Below are positions 53,721 through 62,495 of a DNA stretch of 64,000 nt, piece by piece. How positions within the stretch are numbered: the stretch's first letter is position 1; each line of letters begins with the position of its first letter. Below the pieces are notes generated by a model that saw nothing but the letters and a program-made list of their open reading frames with translations, did no database searches and was not told the DNA's origin. A program made the translations under genes and the position numbers. The stretch is from JAAYCI01 sp964370295 (GTDB lineage: Bacteria > Bacillota > Clostridia > Oscillospirales > Ruminococcaceae), in assembly GCA_964370295.1 (NCBI GenBank), contig CAYJIR010000009.1, positions 1 through 64,000 on the forward strand, given 5' to 3'.

Positions 53721-54602
53721 ATGTTCATTATAAACAATATAACAGCCAAAACCATTTTATCTGCAAAAAACAATATGAATTTATACCGTGGCTGTACACA
53801 TGGCTGTATTTACTGCGATTCGCGTAGTGAAGTTTATGGAAAAACTTATACCTTTGAAGACATAGAAATAAAAACAAACGCCATTGCTCTATTAGAAAAA
53901 GAACTTCTTAAAAAAAAACAAACCTCCATGCTATTTACTGGCTCTATGACAGATCCCTATCTTCCTTTGGAAAAAGAACAACAACTTACCAAAGCTTGCC
54001 TAGAGCTTGTGGAAAAACATGGCTTTGGCATAGCCGTGCTTACTAAATCCGATTTGGTTTTGCGTGATATAGACCTTTTACAACGCATACACAAAAAAAG
54101 TAAATGTGTGGTGCAAATGACATTGACCACCTTTGACGAAAACCTGTGTAAAGTGGTAGAGCCCCATGTTTGCACCACAAAAAGACGCTTTGAAGTGCTG
54201 CAAATCTTGAATGAAGCCGGCATCCCCACTGTGGTATGGCTCACCCCTATTTTGCCATTTATCAACGATAACGAAGAAAATATCCAAGGACTATTGCATT
54301 ACTGCAAACAAGCCAATGTGAAAGGCATTGTCTCATTTGGCATAGGCATGACATTACGCTATGGCAACCGTGAATATTTTTATCAAAATTTAGATACCTC
54401 TTTTCCCGGGCTAAAGCGCAAATACATGCAAAAATATGGCTCTTCCTACGGTCTAAAAAGTCCCCATCATGCAAAGCTATCCAAGCAAATAGAAACATTT
54501 TGCCAAGATAACCAAATTCTATATGGGGAAAAAGATGTATTTAACTATATAAAGGCTTTTCCCCAAAACAGAACCCAGCTTAGTTTTGATGATTTTCTAT
54601 AA
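53721..54602 (+). CDS. Radical SAM protein, spore photoproduct lyase-like
   Basis: 293 residues; ATG at 53721 with AAGGA 6 nt upstream. The radical SAM cluster motif is 'CTHGCIYCDSRSEVY', CxxxCxxC, in a position close to the N terminus ('MNLYRGCTHGC'). 'LFTGSMTDPYLPLEKE', 'AVLTKSDLVLRDIDLL' and 'VWLTPILPFINDN' fit the SPL/Rv2578c group, which includes proteins unlike true spore photoproduct lyase (shorter, lacking its C-terminal Cys). No neighbour suggests the substrate. Lower GC than nearby genes, perhaps acquired. Confidence 0.8.
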   Translation: MFIINNITAKTILSAKNNMNLYRGCTHGCIYCDSRSEVYGKTYTFEDIEIKTNAIALLEKELLKKKQTSMLFTGSMTDPYLPLEKEQQLTKACLELVEKHGFGIAVLTKSDLVLRDIDLLQRIHKKSKCVVQMTLTTFDENLCKVVEPHVCTTKRRFEVLQILNEAGIPTVVWLTPILPFINDNEENIQGLLHYCKQANVKGIVSFGIGMTLRYGNREYFYQNLDTSFPGLKRKYMQKYGSSYGLKSPHHAKLSKQIETFCQDNQILYGEKDVFNYIKAFPQNRTQLSFDDFL

Positions 54603-54606
54603 TAAA

Positions 54607-54653
54607 AAAACCTGCTCTGCAACCTCTGTGAGGACTGCATGACAGGTTTTTCT
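54607..54653 (+). terminator. Terminator of radical SAM gene
   Basis: AAAACCTG pairs with CAGGTTTT, with an inner CCTC/GAGG stem, and ends in TTTTTCTT, directly after the stop codon. Confidence 0.85.
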
Positions 54654-54809
54654 TAACAGAATTACTCGCTGCTGAACAAGTCAAGAACAACACATACACA
54701 TTTAAAAATGCCTTTTGATGCACTATTTCCACTACTACAAACGCGTTGCGGCAAAATGCACCCCACAGGAATTTATTCAGCAAGCATAATTTATGAAACC
54801 AAATTTAGT

Positions 54810-56345
54810 TTAAGAAGACAATGCCTGTTCTTTTTTGGTTCCGGCCATTAATAAACCAATCTCTTCTACTTTTGCATTCTTTGCATCTAGTTCGCCCATG
54901 ATTTTTCCGTCAAAAACAACACCGATGCGGTCAGACAAAGACAACACTTCTTCCAGCTCTGTAGATACCAAAAGCACCGCTTGGCCTGCATCACGCGCTT
55001 TCACAATTTGTTTGTGAATAAATTCTATAGAGCCCACATCTACACCACGTGTTGGGTGCATCGCAATTAATAAGCTCGGTTTTTTGTCTAGCTCACGCGC
55101 AACTACCACTTTTTGCTGGTTTCCACCAGACAAAGAAGAAAAAACAGCTTCTGCATCGGACGGGCGAACATCGTACTCCTCCACCAAACGGTCGGCATAC
55201 TCGCCAATTTTAGACCAATTCATAAAGGTGTTCTTGCAATATTCGTCTTTTCTGTAAATATGCATCATCATGTTTTGTTTGATAGACATATCCATAATAA
55301 CACCAAAACCATGTCTGTCTTCCGGTATATGTCCCACACCCACATCCAACACTTTTCTTGGGGTGTGCTTGCTTACATCTTCACCACAAATATGCACCGT
55401 GCCACCCTCTTTGGGCAACAATGCCATGATACTTTTAACCAGCTCACTTTGACCATTTCCGTCGACGCCGGCCAAACCATAAATTTCGCCACTTCGCACA
55501 GACAACGATAATTGTTTTACCGCCATGGTGCCCGTAACGCCCTTTACTTGCAAATCCTTTACAGACAGCACCTCTTCACCGGGCTCTTTGTCTTCTTTGT
55601 CCACTTGAAGCAGCACTTTTTTGCCCACCATTAATTCGGCCAATTGCTGTTTGTCTGTTTCGGATGTTTGTACCGTGCCCACCACTTTTCCGCCTCGCAA
55701 CACCGTTACACGGTTGCTAATGCGCATCACTTCGTTAAGCTTATGGCTGATAAAAATAACCGATTTTCCGGATTTTATCAATTGGTCCACCACCAAAAAC
55801 AATTCCTCTGTTTCTTGCGGTGTCAAAACAGCTGTTGGTTCGTCTAAAACCAGCAAATCGCATTCCTTATACAACGCCTTGATAATTTCTACACGCTGCT
55901 GCTGACCCACTGTTAAATCCTGCACTTTTGCATACGGATCCACTTGTAAGTGATATTTTTCAGACAGGGCCAGTATGTTATCTGCCACCTGTTTTGTATC
56001 CATTATAATTTTATGGTTATCATCTGTAGCCAAGATAATATTTTCCACCACAGTAATCGGTTTCACTAACATAAAATGCTGATGCACCATACCTATTCCA
56101 TGTGCAATCGCATGTTTTGGGTTTTTGATAACACATTCGCTGCCATTCAAGTGGATGGTCCCGCTATCCGGCTGCAAAATTCCGTACAAAATGTTCATCA
56201 AAGTGCTTTTCCCAGCACCATTTTCTCCAAGCAAAGCCAACACTTCCCCTTTGCTCACTTCCAAACAAATATCCTTATTTGCATGGTTGCTGGGTGGAAA
56301 TGTTTTATTGATATTTGATAATTTTAATAAAGTTTCATTGCTCAT
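54810..56345 (-). CDS. Nucleoside ABC transporter, double ATPase subunit
   Basis: 511 residues from the ATG at 56345 (GAGG, spacing 6). Two ABC domains: the first has Walker A 'GENGAGKSTLMNIL' (40-53) and signature 'LTVGQQQRVEI'; the second has a changed Walker A 'GVDGNGQSELVKS' and 'LSGGNQQKVVVARELD'. This is the standard RbsA/YufO-type layout of nucleoside and sugar importers. It is the last gene of an operon whose permeases and lipoprotein are upstream, preceded by a GC-rich hairpin that probably lowers its expression. Confidence 0.93.
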   Translation of the reverse strand: MSNETLLKLSNINKTFPPSNHANKDICLEVSKGEVLALLGENGAGKSTLMNILYGILQPDSGTIHLNGSECVIKNPKHAIAHGIGMVHQHFMLVKPITVVENIILATDDNHKIIMDTKQVADNILALSEKYHLQVDPYAKVQDLTVGQQQRVEIIKALYKECDLLVLDEPTAVLTPQETEELFLVVDQLIKSGKSVIFISHKLNEVMRISNRVTVLRGGKVVGTVQTSETDKQQLAELMVGKKVLLQVDKEDKEPGEEVLSVKDLQVKGVTGTMAVKQLSLSVRSGEIYGLAGVDGNGQSELVKSIMALLPKEGGTVHICGEDVSKHTPRKVLDVGVGHIPEDRHGFGVIMDMSIKQNMMMHIYRKDEYCKNTFMNWSKIGEYADRLVEEYDVRPSDAEAVFSSLSGGNQQKVVVARELDKKPSLLIAMHPTRGVDVGSIEFIHKQIVKARDAGQAVLLVSTELEEVLSLSDRIGVVFDGKIMGELDAKNAKVEEIGLLMAGTKKEQALSS

Positions 56346-56383
56346 GTTGCGCCTCATTCCTTCACAACGAGTCAAATAATATT

Positions 56384-56409
56384 GGGGCGGGCGGATTCCC
56401 ACCCGCCCC
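56384..56409 (-). promoter_or_regulatory. Intercistronic hairpin between lipoprotein and ATPase genes
   Basis: Arms GGGGCGGG and CCCGCCCC, a very stable stem 72 nt after the lipoprotein stop with no strong T-run. Typical of RNA-protecting or partial-termination hairpins that let a binding protein be made in excess over its ATPase. Confidence 0.6.
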
Positions 56410-56481
56410 GAATTGCTATTTTCAGGCAACCACCTACTATAAAACAAGCTGCTTTATCTAGGTAGCAAGCCAACCGAAAAC

Positions 56482-57549
56482 TTATGCTTCAGTAGTTACT
56501 TCAATTTCGCCGCTAGCAAGCATTGCGCTGATTTCGTCCAGCTGTGCTTGTTGCTCTTCTGTGATGGGGTAATCGCGGAAATCGGCAAGACCTACAACGC
56601 CTTCTTCAACACCAAATCTGTAGCCGATGGCCTCGATTTCACCGTTGACATAGCGCTCTGTTGCCTCCACCATGCTATCACTCAAGTTGGAAAGTGCAGA
56701 AGTGATGGTTTGCTCGGGCAGAATGTCGTATTGGTCGTCGATGGCGCCAATCATCCACACGCCTTCGCCGGCTTCGCCTACAGCTTCGAACACGCCTAGG
56801 CCAGCTGCATTAGCACTGTGCGAAAGAACGTCTGCACCCTCAGCAATCATAGAAGCTGCCAATTGCTTTGCAGGAGCAGGATCGTTAAAGTCGCCTGTGA
56901 AGTTGGTAAGCACGGTAGCATCGGGATTCACATAAAGTGCGCCCTGCTCGAAACCATTGATAAAGTCAATGATGGAGGGGATTTCACCGCCGCCGATAGC
57001 GCCCACAACACCGGATTGAGATTGCTGTGCAGCCACGGCACCGGCCAAAAAGCCTTGTTGATCGTTACGATTTTGAAGACCTGCTACGTTTGGTTCTTGG
57101 CTGATGTCGGAGCTGGTTACAAAGAAGAATGTCTCAGGATAATCAGGAGCTACGGCAGTTGCCACATCACCAAATTCGAAACCATGACCGATGATGACGT
57201 CAAAACCGATGTCTGCATAACCACGATATACTTCTTCCAGGTCTGCTGCCGCAACGCTCTCTGTGAAAGCTACTTCGGCACCGAGTTGTTCTTCAATTTT
57301 TGTAAGGCCGGCATAGGCACTGGCATTCCAGCCTTGGTCATTGATGGGGCCAGTCATCACAAGTGCAACTTGCAAATCGCCTGCGTCGGCTGCTGGTGCT
57401 GCCTCGCTATCGGCCATGCTGGTGGAAGCTGCCTCGGAAGCAGGTGCGGCTTCAGAAGCTGCGGTGGATTCGGCACTCTCTGTAGAGCTGCAAGCAGCCA
57501 AAGAAAGCAACAACAACGCCGATACGGTCAAACTTAGAAATTTTTTCAT
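56482..57549 (-). CDS. BMP-family substrate-binding lipoprotein
   Basis: 355 residues: a lipoprotein signal peptide with lipobox LAAC (Cys20), then a Ser/Ala/Glu-rich linker to about residue 60. The PnrA/BmpA domain follows: 'VALVMTGPINDQGWNASAYAG', 'FDVIIGHGFEFGDVATAVA', 'QGFLAGAVAAQQSQSGVVG', 'GAIDDQYDILP'. Members bind purine nucleosides or related purines. The operon has AAGGAGG before it. The ligand is inferred: nucleoside, or other purine in view of the neighbouring ygeY-ygeW-ssnA-xdh genes. Confidence 0.9.
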   Translation of the reverse strand: MKKFLSLTVSALLLLSLAACSSTESAESTAASEAAPASEAASTSMADSEAAPAADAGDLQVALVMTGPINDQGWNASAYAGLTKIEEQLGAEVAFTESVAAADLEEVYRGYADIGFDVIIGHGFEFGDVATAVAPDYPETFFFVTSSDISQEPNVAGLQNRNDQQGFLAGAVAAQQSQSGVVGAIGGGEIPSIIDFINGFEQGALYVNPDATVLTNFTGDFNDPAPAKQLAASMIAEGADVLSHSANAAGLGVFEAVGEAGEGVWMIGAIDDQYDILPEQTITSALSNLSDSMVEATERYVNGEIEAIGYRFGVEEGVVGLADFRDYPITEEQQAQLDEISAMLASGEIEVTTEA

Positions 57550-57679
57550 CTTTTCCTCCTTAATTTTGCCTGAAAAATATATTTAGCAAAATACAGCCTT
57601 GTGCAATATCTTGCCAAATTCACATTGGTAGAACATCTACTCACATACATTGGCCTATCCAGATATGAACGCCAAAAGA

Positions 57680-58555
57680 CTACAACTTCTTATACGATTT
57701 TCCAAGAGCTGCCGGCTCGCCGGATTTTTTCACAAAGAACACAAGTGCCACAATGGTAAGCACATAAGGTATCATTTGCAGGAACTGTATGGGAATGGGA
57801 CTGTCGAGTGCCGCCAAACGGAACTGCACGGCAGAACCAAGACCAAACACCCACACGGCAAGCATTACGCCCATTGGCATATATCGCCCAAAGGCAACGG
57901 CCGCCAAAGCGATATACCCACGGCTGGCTGTCATCTCTTCCGAGAAAGAGCTAAGCAAACCAGTAGACAAATAAGCCCCGCCAAAACCAATTACCATTGC
58001 ACCCAACAAAACACTTAAATAACGAATTTTATATACATTGAGGCCCACGCTGTCTACCGCCAGCGGATTTTCACCCACAGAGCGTATCATAAGACCCTGC
58101 TTCGTCTTTTTGAAAAACCATGTTAACACGATCGCAAGTGCAATGCCAATAAATACCGGTATGGATAATCCCTCAAACAAAGCCTCAAATCCATTGATGG
58201 AAACCACGGTTGTGTTCACACCAAAACCAAGCCGATACATGGTGGTGGTAAGACCCACAGCCAAAATGTTAAACGCAACACCCACCACCACTTGATTGGC
58301 GCGTAAGTGAATGACAAACAGACCAAAAAGCAGACCATAAATACCTGTTATTACCATGGCGAACAGCGCACCCATCCAGGCATTCCCAAAAATAACCGTG
58401 CCCGCATAACCAGAGAAAGTGCCTACAAGCAACATACCCTCTGCCCCGATGTTAATAACACCGGCCGACTGCATAATTAATACGCCAAGTGCCGCAAACA
58501 GTATGGGGGTTGAGTACCGAAGTGTGGACAAAAGCAAATCTAAAATCGTTTCCAT
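57680..58555 (-). CDS. Nucleoside ABC transporter permease (YufQ type)
   Basis: 291-residue membrane protein with about eight transmembrane segments and the conserved 'GVINIGAEGMLLVGTFSGYAG' and 'GENPLAVDSVGLNVYKIRYL' (EAA-like loop for ATPase contact) of the BPD_transp_2 family. It begins 6 nt after the companion permease ends (AGGGGAGT gives its RBS). It is the smaller of the two permeases, as NupQ/YufQ is in B. subtilis. Confidence 0.9.
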   Translation of the reverse strand: METILDLLLSTLRYSTPILFAALGVLIMQSAGVINIGAEGMLLVGTFSGYAGTVIFGNAWMGALFAMVITGIYGLLFGLFVIHLRANQVVVGVAFNILAVGLTTTMYRLGFGVNTTVVSINGFEALFEGLSIPVFIGIALAIVLTWFFKKTKQGLMIRSVGENPLAVDSVGLNVYKIRYLSVLLGAMVIGFGGAYLSTGLLSSFSEEMTASRGYIALAAVAFGRYMPMGVMLAVWVFGLGSAVQFRLAALDSPIPIQFLQMIPYVLTIVALVFFVKKSGEPAALGKSYKKL

Positions 58556-58561
58556 ATCCGT

Positions 58562-59629
58562 TTACTCCCCTTTCTTTGCAGGTGTTATTTTGTTTCGCGT
58601 TCTAAGAAAATCGACGAGAACAAATAAAATAACAAGTCCTTGCACTATGCCCGTGATGGCTGAGGGCACACCCTCTGTCATTTGTATGCGGTTCCCGCCT
58701 GTACGCAAAGCACCAAACAATATGGAAGAAAGCAATATACCGGGAGCCGTATTGCCGCCTAGCAAAGCCACCGCTATGCCATCAAAGCCAAATCCGGAAG
58801 AAAAACCTTCTTTTAAGCGCAATTGGTTGCCTAAAATTTCCAAAGTGCCCGCCATGCCTCCAAGCCCACCGGAGACCAACATGGAAGTCATAACCACACG
58901 TTTCACATTCATGCCCGCATAGGCACCCACATTGTTGTTTTTGCCCACAACGCTCATTTCATAGCCCATTTTTGTACGGCTCCAATAAATATGATATACC
59001 ACCAAAACCACCAAGGCTAAAATGAAACCCCAATTCAACCGTGTGTCAGGGATCAATTCGGGTATCTGAGCACTTTCCAACACCGGATCTGTTTGTGGGT
59101 TCACACCTTCTGTTTCTTTCATGGGGCCTGTTACCATAAAACCTATAAAATAAATGGCAACATAGTTCATCATCACCGTGGTGATAACTTCGTTCGAACG
59201 AAAGCGATTTTTGAAAAAAGCAACAATGCCGCCCCAAATACCACCACATAGAAAACCAACAATAAAACACACCGGCACATGAATGACAAATGGCAAATCC
59301 AAATAAATGCCGGCTGCGGTGCCACCTAGTGCACCCATATACAGCTGTCCTTCAATACCGATGTTTACAAGGCCACACCTTGCTGCAAAAGCATAGGCAA
59401 GACCCACAAATATAAGCGTGCTCGCTTTCAATAGCGTTTCCGCTATGGCGTTTTGAGAGCCAAATGCGCCCTCAAACATGCTGGCGAAAACATCAATTGG
59501 GTTTTTTCCAAGCGCCAATAAAATCATGGCCACCACACATAGTGCCACCACAATGGAAATAATCGGGCGCAAAACCGACTTGATGTTTTCCTCTGTAAAT
59601 ACGTTCCTCGTTTTTGTTTGCACAAGCAT
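58562..59629 (-). CDS. Nucleoside ABC transporter permease (YufP type)
   Basis: 355-residue membrane protein, the larger partner permease. 'CGLVNIGIEGQLYMGALGG' and 'VVGKNNNVGAYAGMNVKRVV' correspond to the conserved substrate-channel and coupling segments of the BPD_transp_2 family. AAGGGAT lies before its ATG. It is the first gene of the four-gene importer operon, just after the predicted promoter. Confidence 0.9.
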   Translation of the reverse strand: MLVQTKTRNVFTEENIKSVLRPIISIVVALCVVAMILLALGKNPIDVFASMFEGAFGSQNAIAETLLKASTLIFVGLAYAFAARCGLVNIGIEGQLYMGALGGTAAGIYLDLPFVIHVPVCFIVGFLCGGIWGGIVAFFKNRFRSNEVITTVMMNYVAIYFIGFMVTGPMKETEGVNPQTDPVLESAQIPELIPDTRLNWGFILALVVLVVYHIYWSRTKMGYEMSVVGKNNNVGAYAGMNVKRVVMTSMLVSGGLGGMAGTLEILGNQLRLKEGFSSGFGFDGIAVALLGGNTAPGILLSSILFGALRTGGNRIQMTEGVPSAITGIVQGLVILFVLVDFLRTRNKITPAKKGE

Positions 59630-59694
59630 CTATCCCTTCAAATTTGTATTTAACACAAAACATCACATGTTAGATACATATATTTTATCGATAG

Positions 59695-59724
59695 CCTATA
59701 GACAATAAAAAAACAATTTGTCAA
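59695..59724 (-). promoter_or_regulatory. Promoter of nucleoside importer operon
   Basis: Minus-strand TTGACA (59719-59724), 18-nt spacer and TATAGG (59695-59700), 65 nt upstream of the first permease. An inverted repeat, CAGATG (59732-59737) with CATCTG (59753-59758), lies just upstream and could be an operator. No purine riboswitch fits in the short leader. Confidence 0.6.
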
Positions 59725-59889
59725 TATTCATCAGATGACTATATCTCTATTGCATCTGTATTTTTTATATTATATCACACCCATATAATAAAAGATAGTG
59801 GGCACACCATAATTATCAACATTTCATATTTATGCACTAAAAAACAAAAAAATTTTGTAAATACCGTCTGAAAAGTATTAAAAATAGGA

Positions 59890-59925
59890 ACAAAACACTT
59901 CCTGTTCACACAAAAAGTGTTTTGT
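59890..59925. terminator. Terminator after ygeY
   Basis: ACAAAACACTT pairs with AAGTGTTTTGT around a 14-nt loop, 12 nt after the ygeY stop. On the minus strand TCCTATTTTT follows, on the plus strand T residues, so it may work both ways. It separates ygeY from the importer operon, which has its own promoter. Confidence 0.7.
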
Positions 59926-59936
59926 TTTTGTGTCTT

Positions 59937-61145
59937 TTAAGATTGCGAAGCAAACAAAGGCAGCGATGCATAGAACTTAGCTGCTTTTACAAGTTCATCT
60001 ATGGAAAGCATGTCCTGTGTGGAGTGGCAAAGGCTTCCATCGCCAGGGCCATAACCTATAGCCGGTATACCCATGCGTCCACACAGATGTGTGGCATTGG
60101 TGCAGAAATCCCAGCGTCCTACTGTCGGCTCTTCGTTGAACAATTCTTGGAAGGCGCCAATACCTGCTTGAATCAGCGGATGCTCTTCCGGAAGCACCCA
60201 AGATGGGAAATAATCCACACATGTGATATCATATCCCGTATAGGTGGTTACATGCTCTGTATCGATTTCTGCCTTCACCCCTTCTATACCTTTATAAAAG
60301 GAAGCGGCTTCTGCAAGCAACTCGTCGATGCTTTCGCCACAAGAAATACGGCGGTCGCAAGTGATGATAGCCTCGCCGGGAATGGTGTTCAAAGAAGGTG
60401 TTTTACAATCCACATTGGTTACCTCGATGGTGCCTTTACCAAGGAAGGGGTCTTCCACAAAGTCATGGAAATTATGCACCTTTTCCATAATGGGCAACGC
60501 TTTTGCCAAGGCGTTGTCTCCACGCCAAGCAGCCGATGCATGTGCACAGCGCCCGGGCACTGTGATACGAACCAATGCACGACCTTTGTGGCCACGCACA
60601 ATGCGACCTTCACTGGCTTCAGCCACCACAATGAAATCCGGTTTGATGTCCGGTGCTTCCTTGGTCATCGCCTCCACGCAAGAACCTTCCACATCTTCCT
60701 CAGAAATGGAGCCACTTACCCAATAAGTGAAATCATCACCCAAGCCCAATTCTTTTATGGCTTTACCTGCGAATACAAGGCCGGTGAGGCATCCCTTGTC
60801 ATCCACGGCTCCACGGCCCCATACGGCACCGTCTTTAATTTGGGCCTGCAATGGGTTAAAGCCCCAATCTTTTTCCTCACCGGGCTCTACAGTATCGATA
60901 TGAGCATCACATAAAAACACCTTCGGGCCATTACCCACACGCCCAAGCACATTGCCCACCTTGTCGATGCGCACTTCGTCATAACCGAATTCCTTCATTT
61001 TTCCAGCCAGCCACTGTATAGCTGGACCCTCTTCGTACGTAGGACTTGGAATGGCAATAAAATCTTTTAAGAACTGCACCATTTCCTCGCGGCTTTCTTC
61101 CATGTACGCTCCAATTTTGCTTAAAGCCTCTTTTTTGTCCATCAT
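59937..61145 (-). CDS. ygeY: YgeY family (selenium metabolism-linked) M20 hydrolase
   Basis: 402 residues from the ATG at 61145 (GAGGA, spacing 8), the same length as E. coli YgeY. M20 metallopeptidase site: H82 and D84 in 'DAHIDTVEPG', D115 in 'GRGAVDDKG', Glu pair in 'SISEEDVEG', further ligands in 'AEASEGRIVRGHKGRALV' and a C-terminal 'GDGSLCHSTQDMLSIDEL'. Members of this family are encoded with ygeX, ygeW, ssnA, hyuA and xdhD in anaerobic purine/urate degraders and are thought to hydrolyse a ring-opened intermediate. It is transcribed away from ygeW. Confidence 0.92.
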   Translation of the reverse strand: MMDKKEALSKIGAYMEESREEMVQFLKDFIAIPSPTYEEGPAIQWLAGKMKEFGYDEVRIDKVGNVLGRVGNGPKVFLCDAHIDTVEPGEEKDWGFNPLQAQIKDGAVWGRGAVDDKGCLTGLVFAGKAIKELGLGDDFTYWVSGSISEEDVEGSCVEAMTKEAPDIKPDFIVVAEASEGRIVRGHKGRALVRITVPGRCAHASAAWRGDNALAKALPIMEKVHNFHDFVEDPFLGKGTIEVTNVDCKTPSLNTIPGEAIITCDRRISCGESIDELLAEAASFYKGIEGVKAEIDTEHVTTYTGYDITCVDYFPSWVLPEEHPLIQAGIGAFQELFNEEPTVGRWDFCTNATHLCGRMGIPAIGYGPGDGSLCHSTQDMLSIDELVKAAKFYASLPLFASQS

Positions 61146-61377
61146 TTTGCATTTCCTCTCTTTCATCTTGTTCATGTCTAACAGTTTTCTTGCTCTTTTT
61201 TGTAAATTGTTACTATCATCTGCCTTTTTCTCAGTTTCCTCTTGCCAGACAACCATAACTGTATTATAATAATAACATAAATTGTTATAGTGATATAGTG
61301 AATTTTGAAATTTTTTTAAAAATTTTGCAAAATTCGTCTAATATCACACAAATATAAACTTTAGGAGGTTTACACTT
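61146..61377. promoter_or_regulatory. Divergent control region of ygeY and ygeW-ssnA
   Basis: AT-rich 232-bp region between the divergent genes. ATAACA-TAAAT-TGTTAT at 61272-61288 is a perfect palindromic site. GAATTTTG at 61300-61307 and CAAAATTC at 61328-61335 are perfect inverted arms around an A/T-rich core that is itself nearly symmetrical. A TATAAT-like box for the ygeY side lies at about 61263-61268. ygeW has AGGAGG 9 nt before its ATG. No known transcription factor site can be named. Confidence 0.55.
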
Positions 61378-62376
61378 ATGGTAACTGGAATGAAAGGCAA
61401 ACATTATCTGTGCGAACAAGACTGGACAAACGAAGAGCTGGAAACCCTATTGGCGGTAGCTTCGGAACTGAAAATGCGCTACACTTTGGACCTACCTACC
61501 GAATGGCTTAAAAATAAATCTTTGTTTATGCTGTTCTTCGAAGAGTCCACCCGTACGCGCAATGCTTTCGAATGTGGTATGACTCAACTGGGTGGCCACG
61601 GCAACTACCTCACCCCAAAAGCCACACAAATCGACCATGGTGAAACCCCGAAAGACACCATCGAAGTGCTTAGCCGCATGGGCCATGGTATCGGCGTGCG
61701 CAACACCTTGGTGGGTGGCCACAAATGGATGGAAGAACTTGCCAAATTCTCTAAAATTCCTGTGTTCAACATGCAGTGTGACATTTGGCATCCCACACAG
61801 TCCATTGCCGACCTAATGACCATTAAAGAGAAATTCAACAACGACTTAAAAGGCCGCAAATTTGTAATCAGCTGGACTTCTGCCGGCAACTACATGCGTC
61901 CCCTTTCTATGGCCAACAGCCTTGTTACCCTGATGCCTCGTTTTGGCATGGACGTAACCCTTGCCCATCCTAAAGGCTTTGAGCTATTCCCCGAAGTTCT
62001 TGAAATTGCCAAAGCCAATGCAGAGGCCAATGGCAGCACTTTCAATGTAGTAAACGACATGGATGAGGCTTGCAAAGATGCCGACATCGTATACGCCAAA
62101 GGCTGGGGCCCCATCATCACCGTGGGCGACGACGAAGAAGCCGGCGTAAAAATGATCAACGAAAATCCGGGCTGGATTGTAAACAAAGAGCGTATGGCAT
62201 TGGCCAAGAAAAATGCCATCTACATGCACTGCATGCCTGCCGACCGTGACATCGAAGTTACCAGCGAAGTGATGGACGGCCCTCAAAGTGTGCTGTATGA
62301 TGAGGCAGAAAACCGCCTACACACCATCAAAGCTCTCATGGCATTAACCATGGGCAACACTTCTGCTTTGCGCTAA
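61378..62376 (+). CDS. ygeW: YgeW-type carbamoyltransferase
   Basis: 332 residues of the aspartate/ornithine carbamoyltransferase superfamily. The carbamoyl phosphate site is 'ESTRTRNAFECGMTQLGGHG' (S57-R61) with 'HPTQSIADLMT' (H138-Q141), and 'MHCMPADRDIEV' near the C terminus. The second-substrate loop differs from ornithine and aspartate enzymes, as in the YgeW group. It is shorter than the E. coli protein. In purine-degrading gut anaerobes YgeW is encoded in the urate/2,8-dioxopurine cluster, where transfer of the carbamoyl group to phosphate would give ATP; that step is inferred. Confidence 0.93.
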   Translation: MVTGMKGKHYLCEQDWTNEELETLLAVASELKMRYTLDLPTEWLKNKSLFMLFFEESTRTRNAFECGMTQLGGHGNYLTPKATQIDHGETPKDTIEVLSRMGHGIGVRNTLVGGHKWMEELAKFSKIPVFNMQCDIWHPTQSIADLMTIKEKFNNDLKGRKFVISWTSAGNYMRPLSMANSLVTLMPRFGMDVTLAHPKGFELFPEVLEIAKANAEANGSTFNVVNDMDEACKDADIVYAKGWGPIITVGDDEEAGVKMINENPGWIVNKERMALAKKNAIYMHCMPADRDIEVTSEVMDGPQSVLYDEAENRLHTIKALMALTMGNTSALR

Positions 62377-62420
62377 AACATCAGCTAAACTTTTATTTTA
62401 AGTGAATCAATCAGACATGC

Positions 62421-62465
62421 AAGGTGTCTTGATTTTTCCTGATACCGGAAAAGTCAAGGCACCTT
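62421..62465 (+). promoter_or_regulatory. Intercistronic hairpin between ygeW and ssnA
   Basis: Arms AAGGTG-T-CTTGA-T-TTTTCC and GGAAAA-G-TCAAG-G-CACCTT pair around a 7-nt loop, a stem of about 19 bp with two matched G-T positions. No T-run follows. It may stabilise the ygeW message or cut transcription of ssnA partly. Confidence 0.7.
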
Positions 62466-62495
62466 ATTGAAAATTTACGGGAGGGTGCTCTCTCT

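Noticed and set aside
56818..57537. 239-codon plus-strand frame opposite the BMP lipoprotein gene
   Set aside because: Shadow of the lipoprotein gene, which has signal peptide, lipobox and family motifs.
59630..59900. Purine riboswitch upstream of the importer operon
   Set aside because: The predicted leader is about 60 nt and no three-way junction sequence is seen.
59922..60914. 330-codon plus-strand frame opposite ygeY
   Set aside because: Antisense shadow of a clear M20 hydrolase with all metal ligands on the other strand; Cys/His-rich composition is not protein-like.
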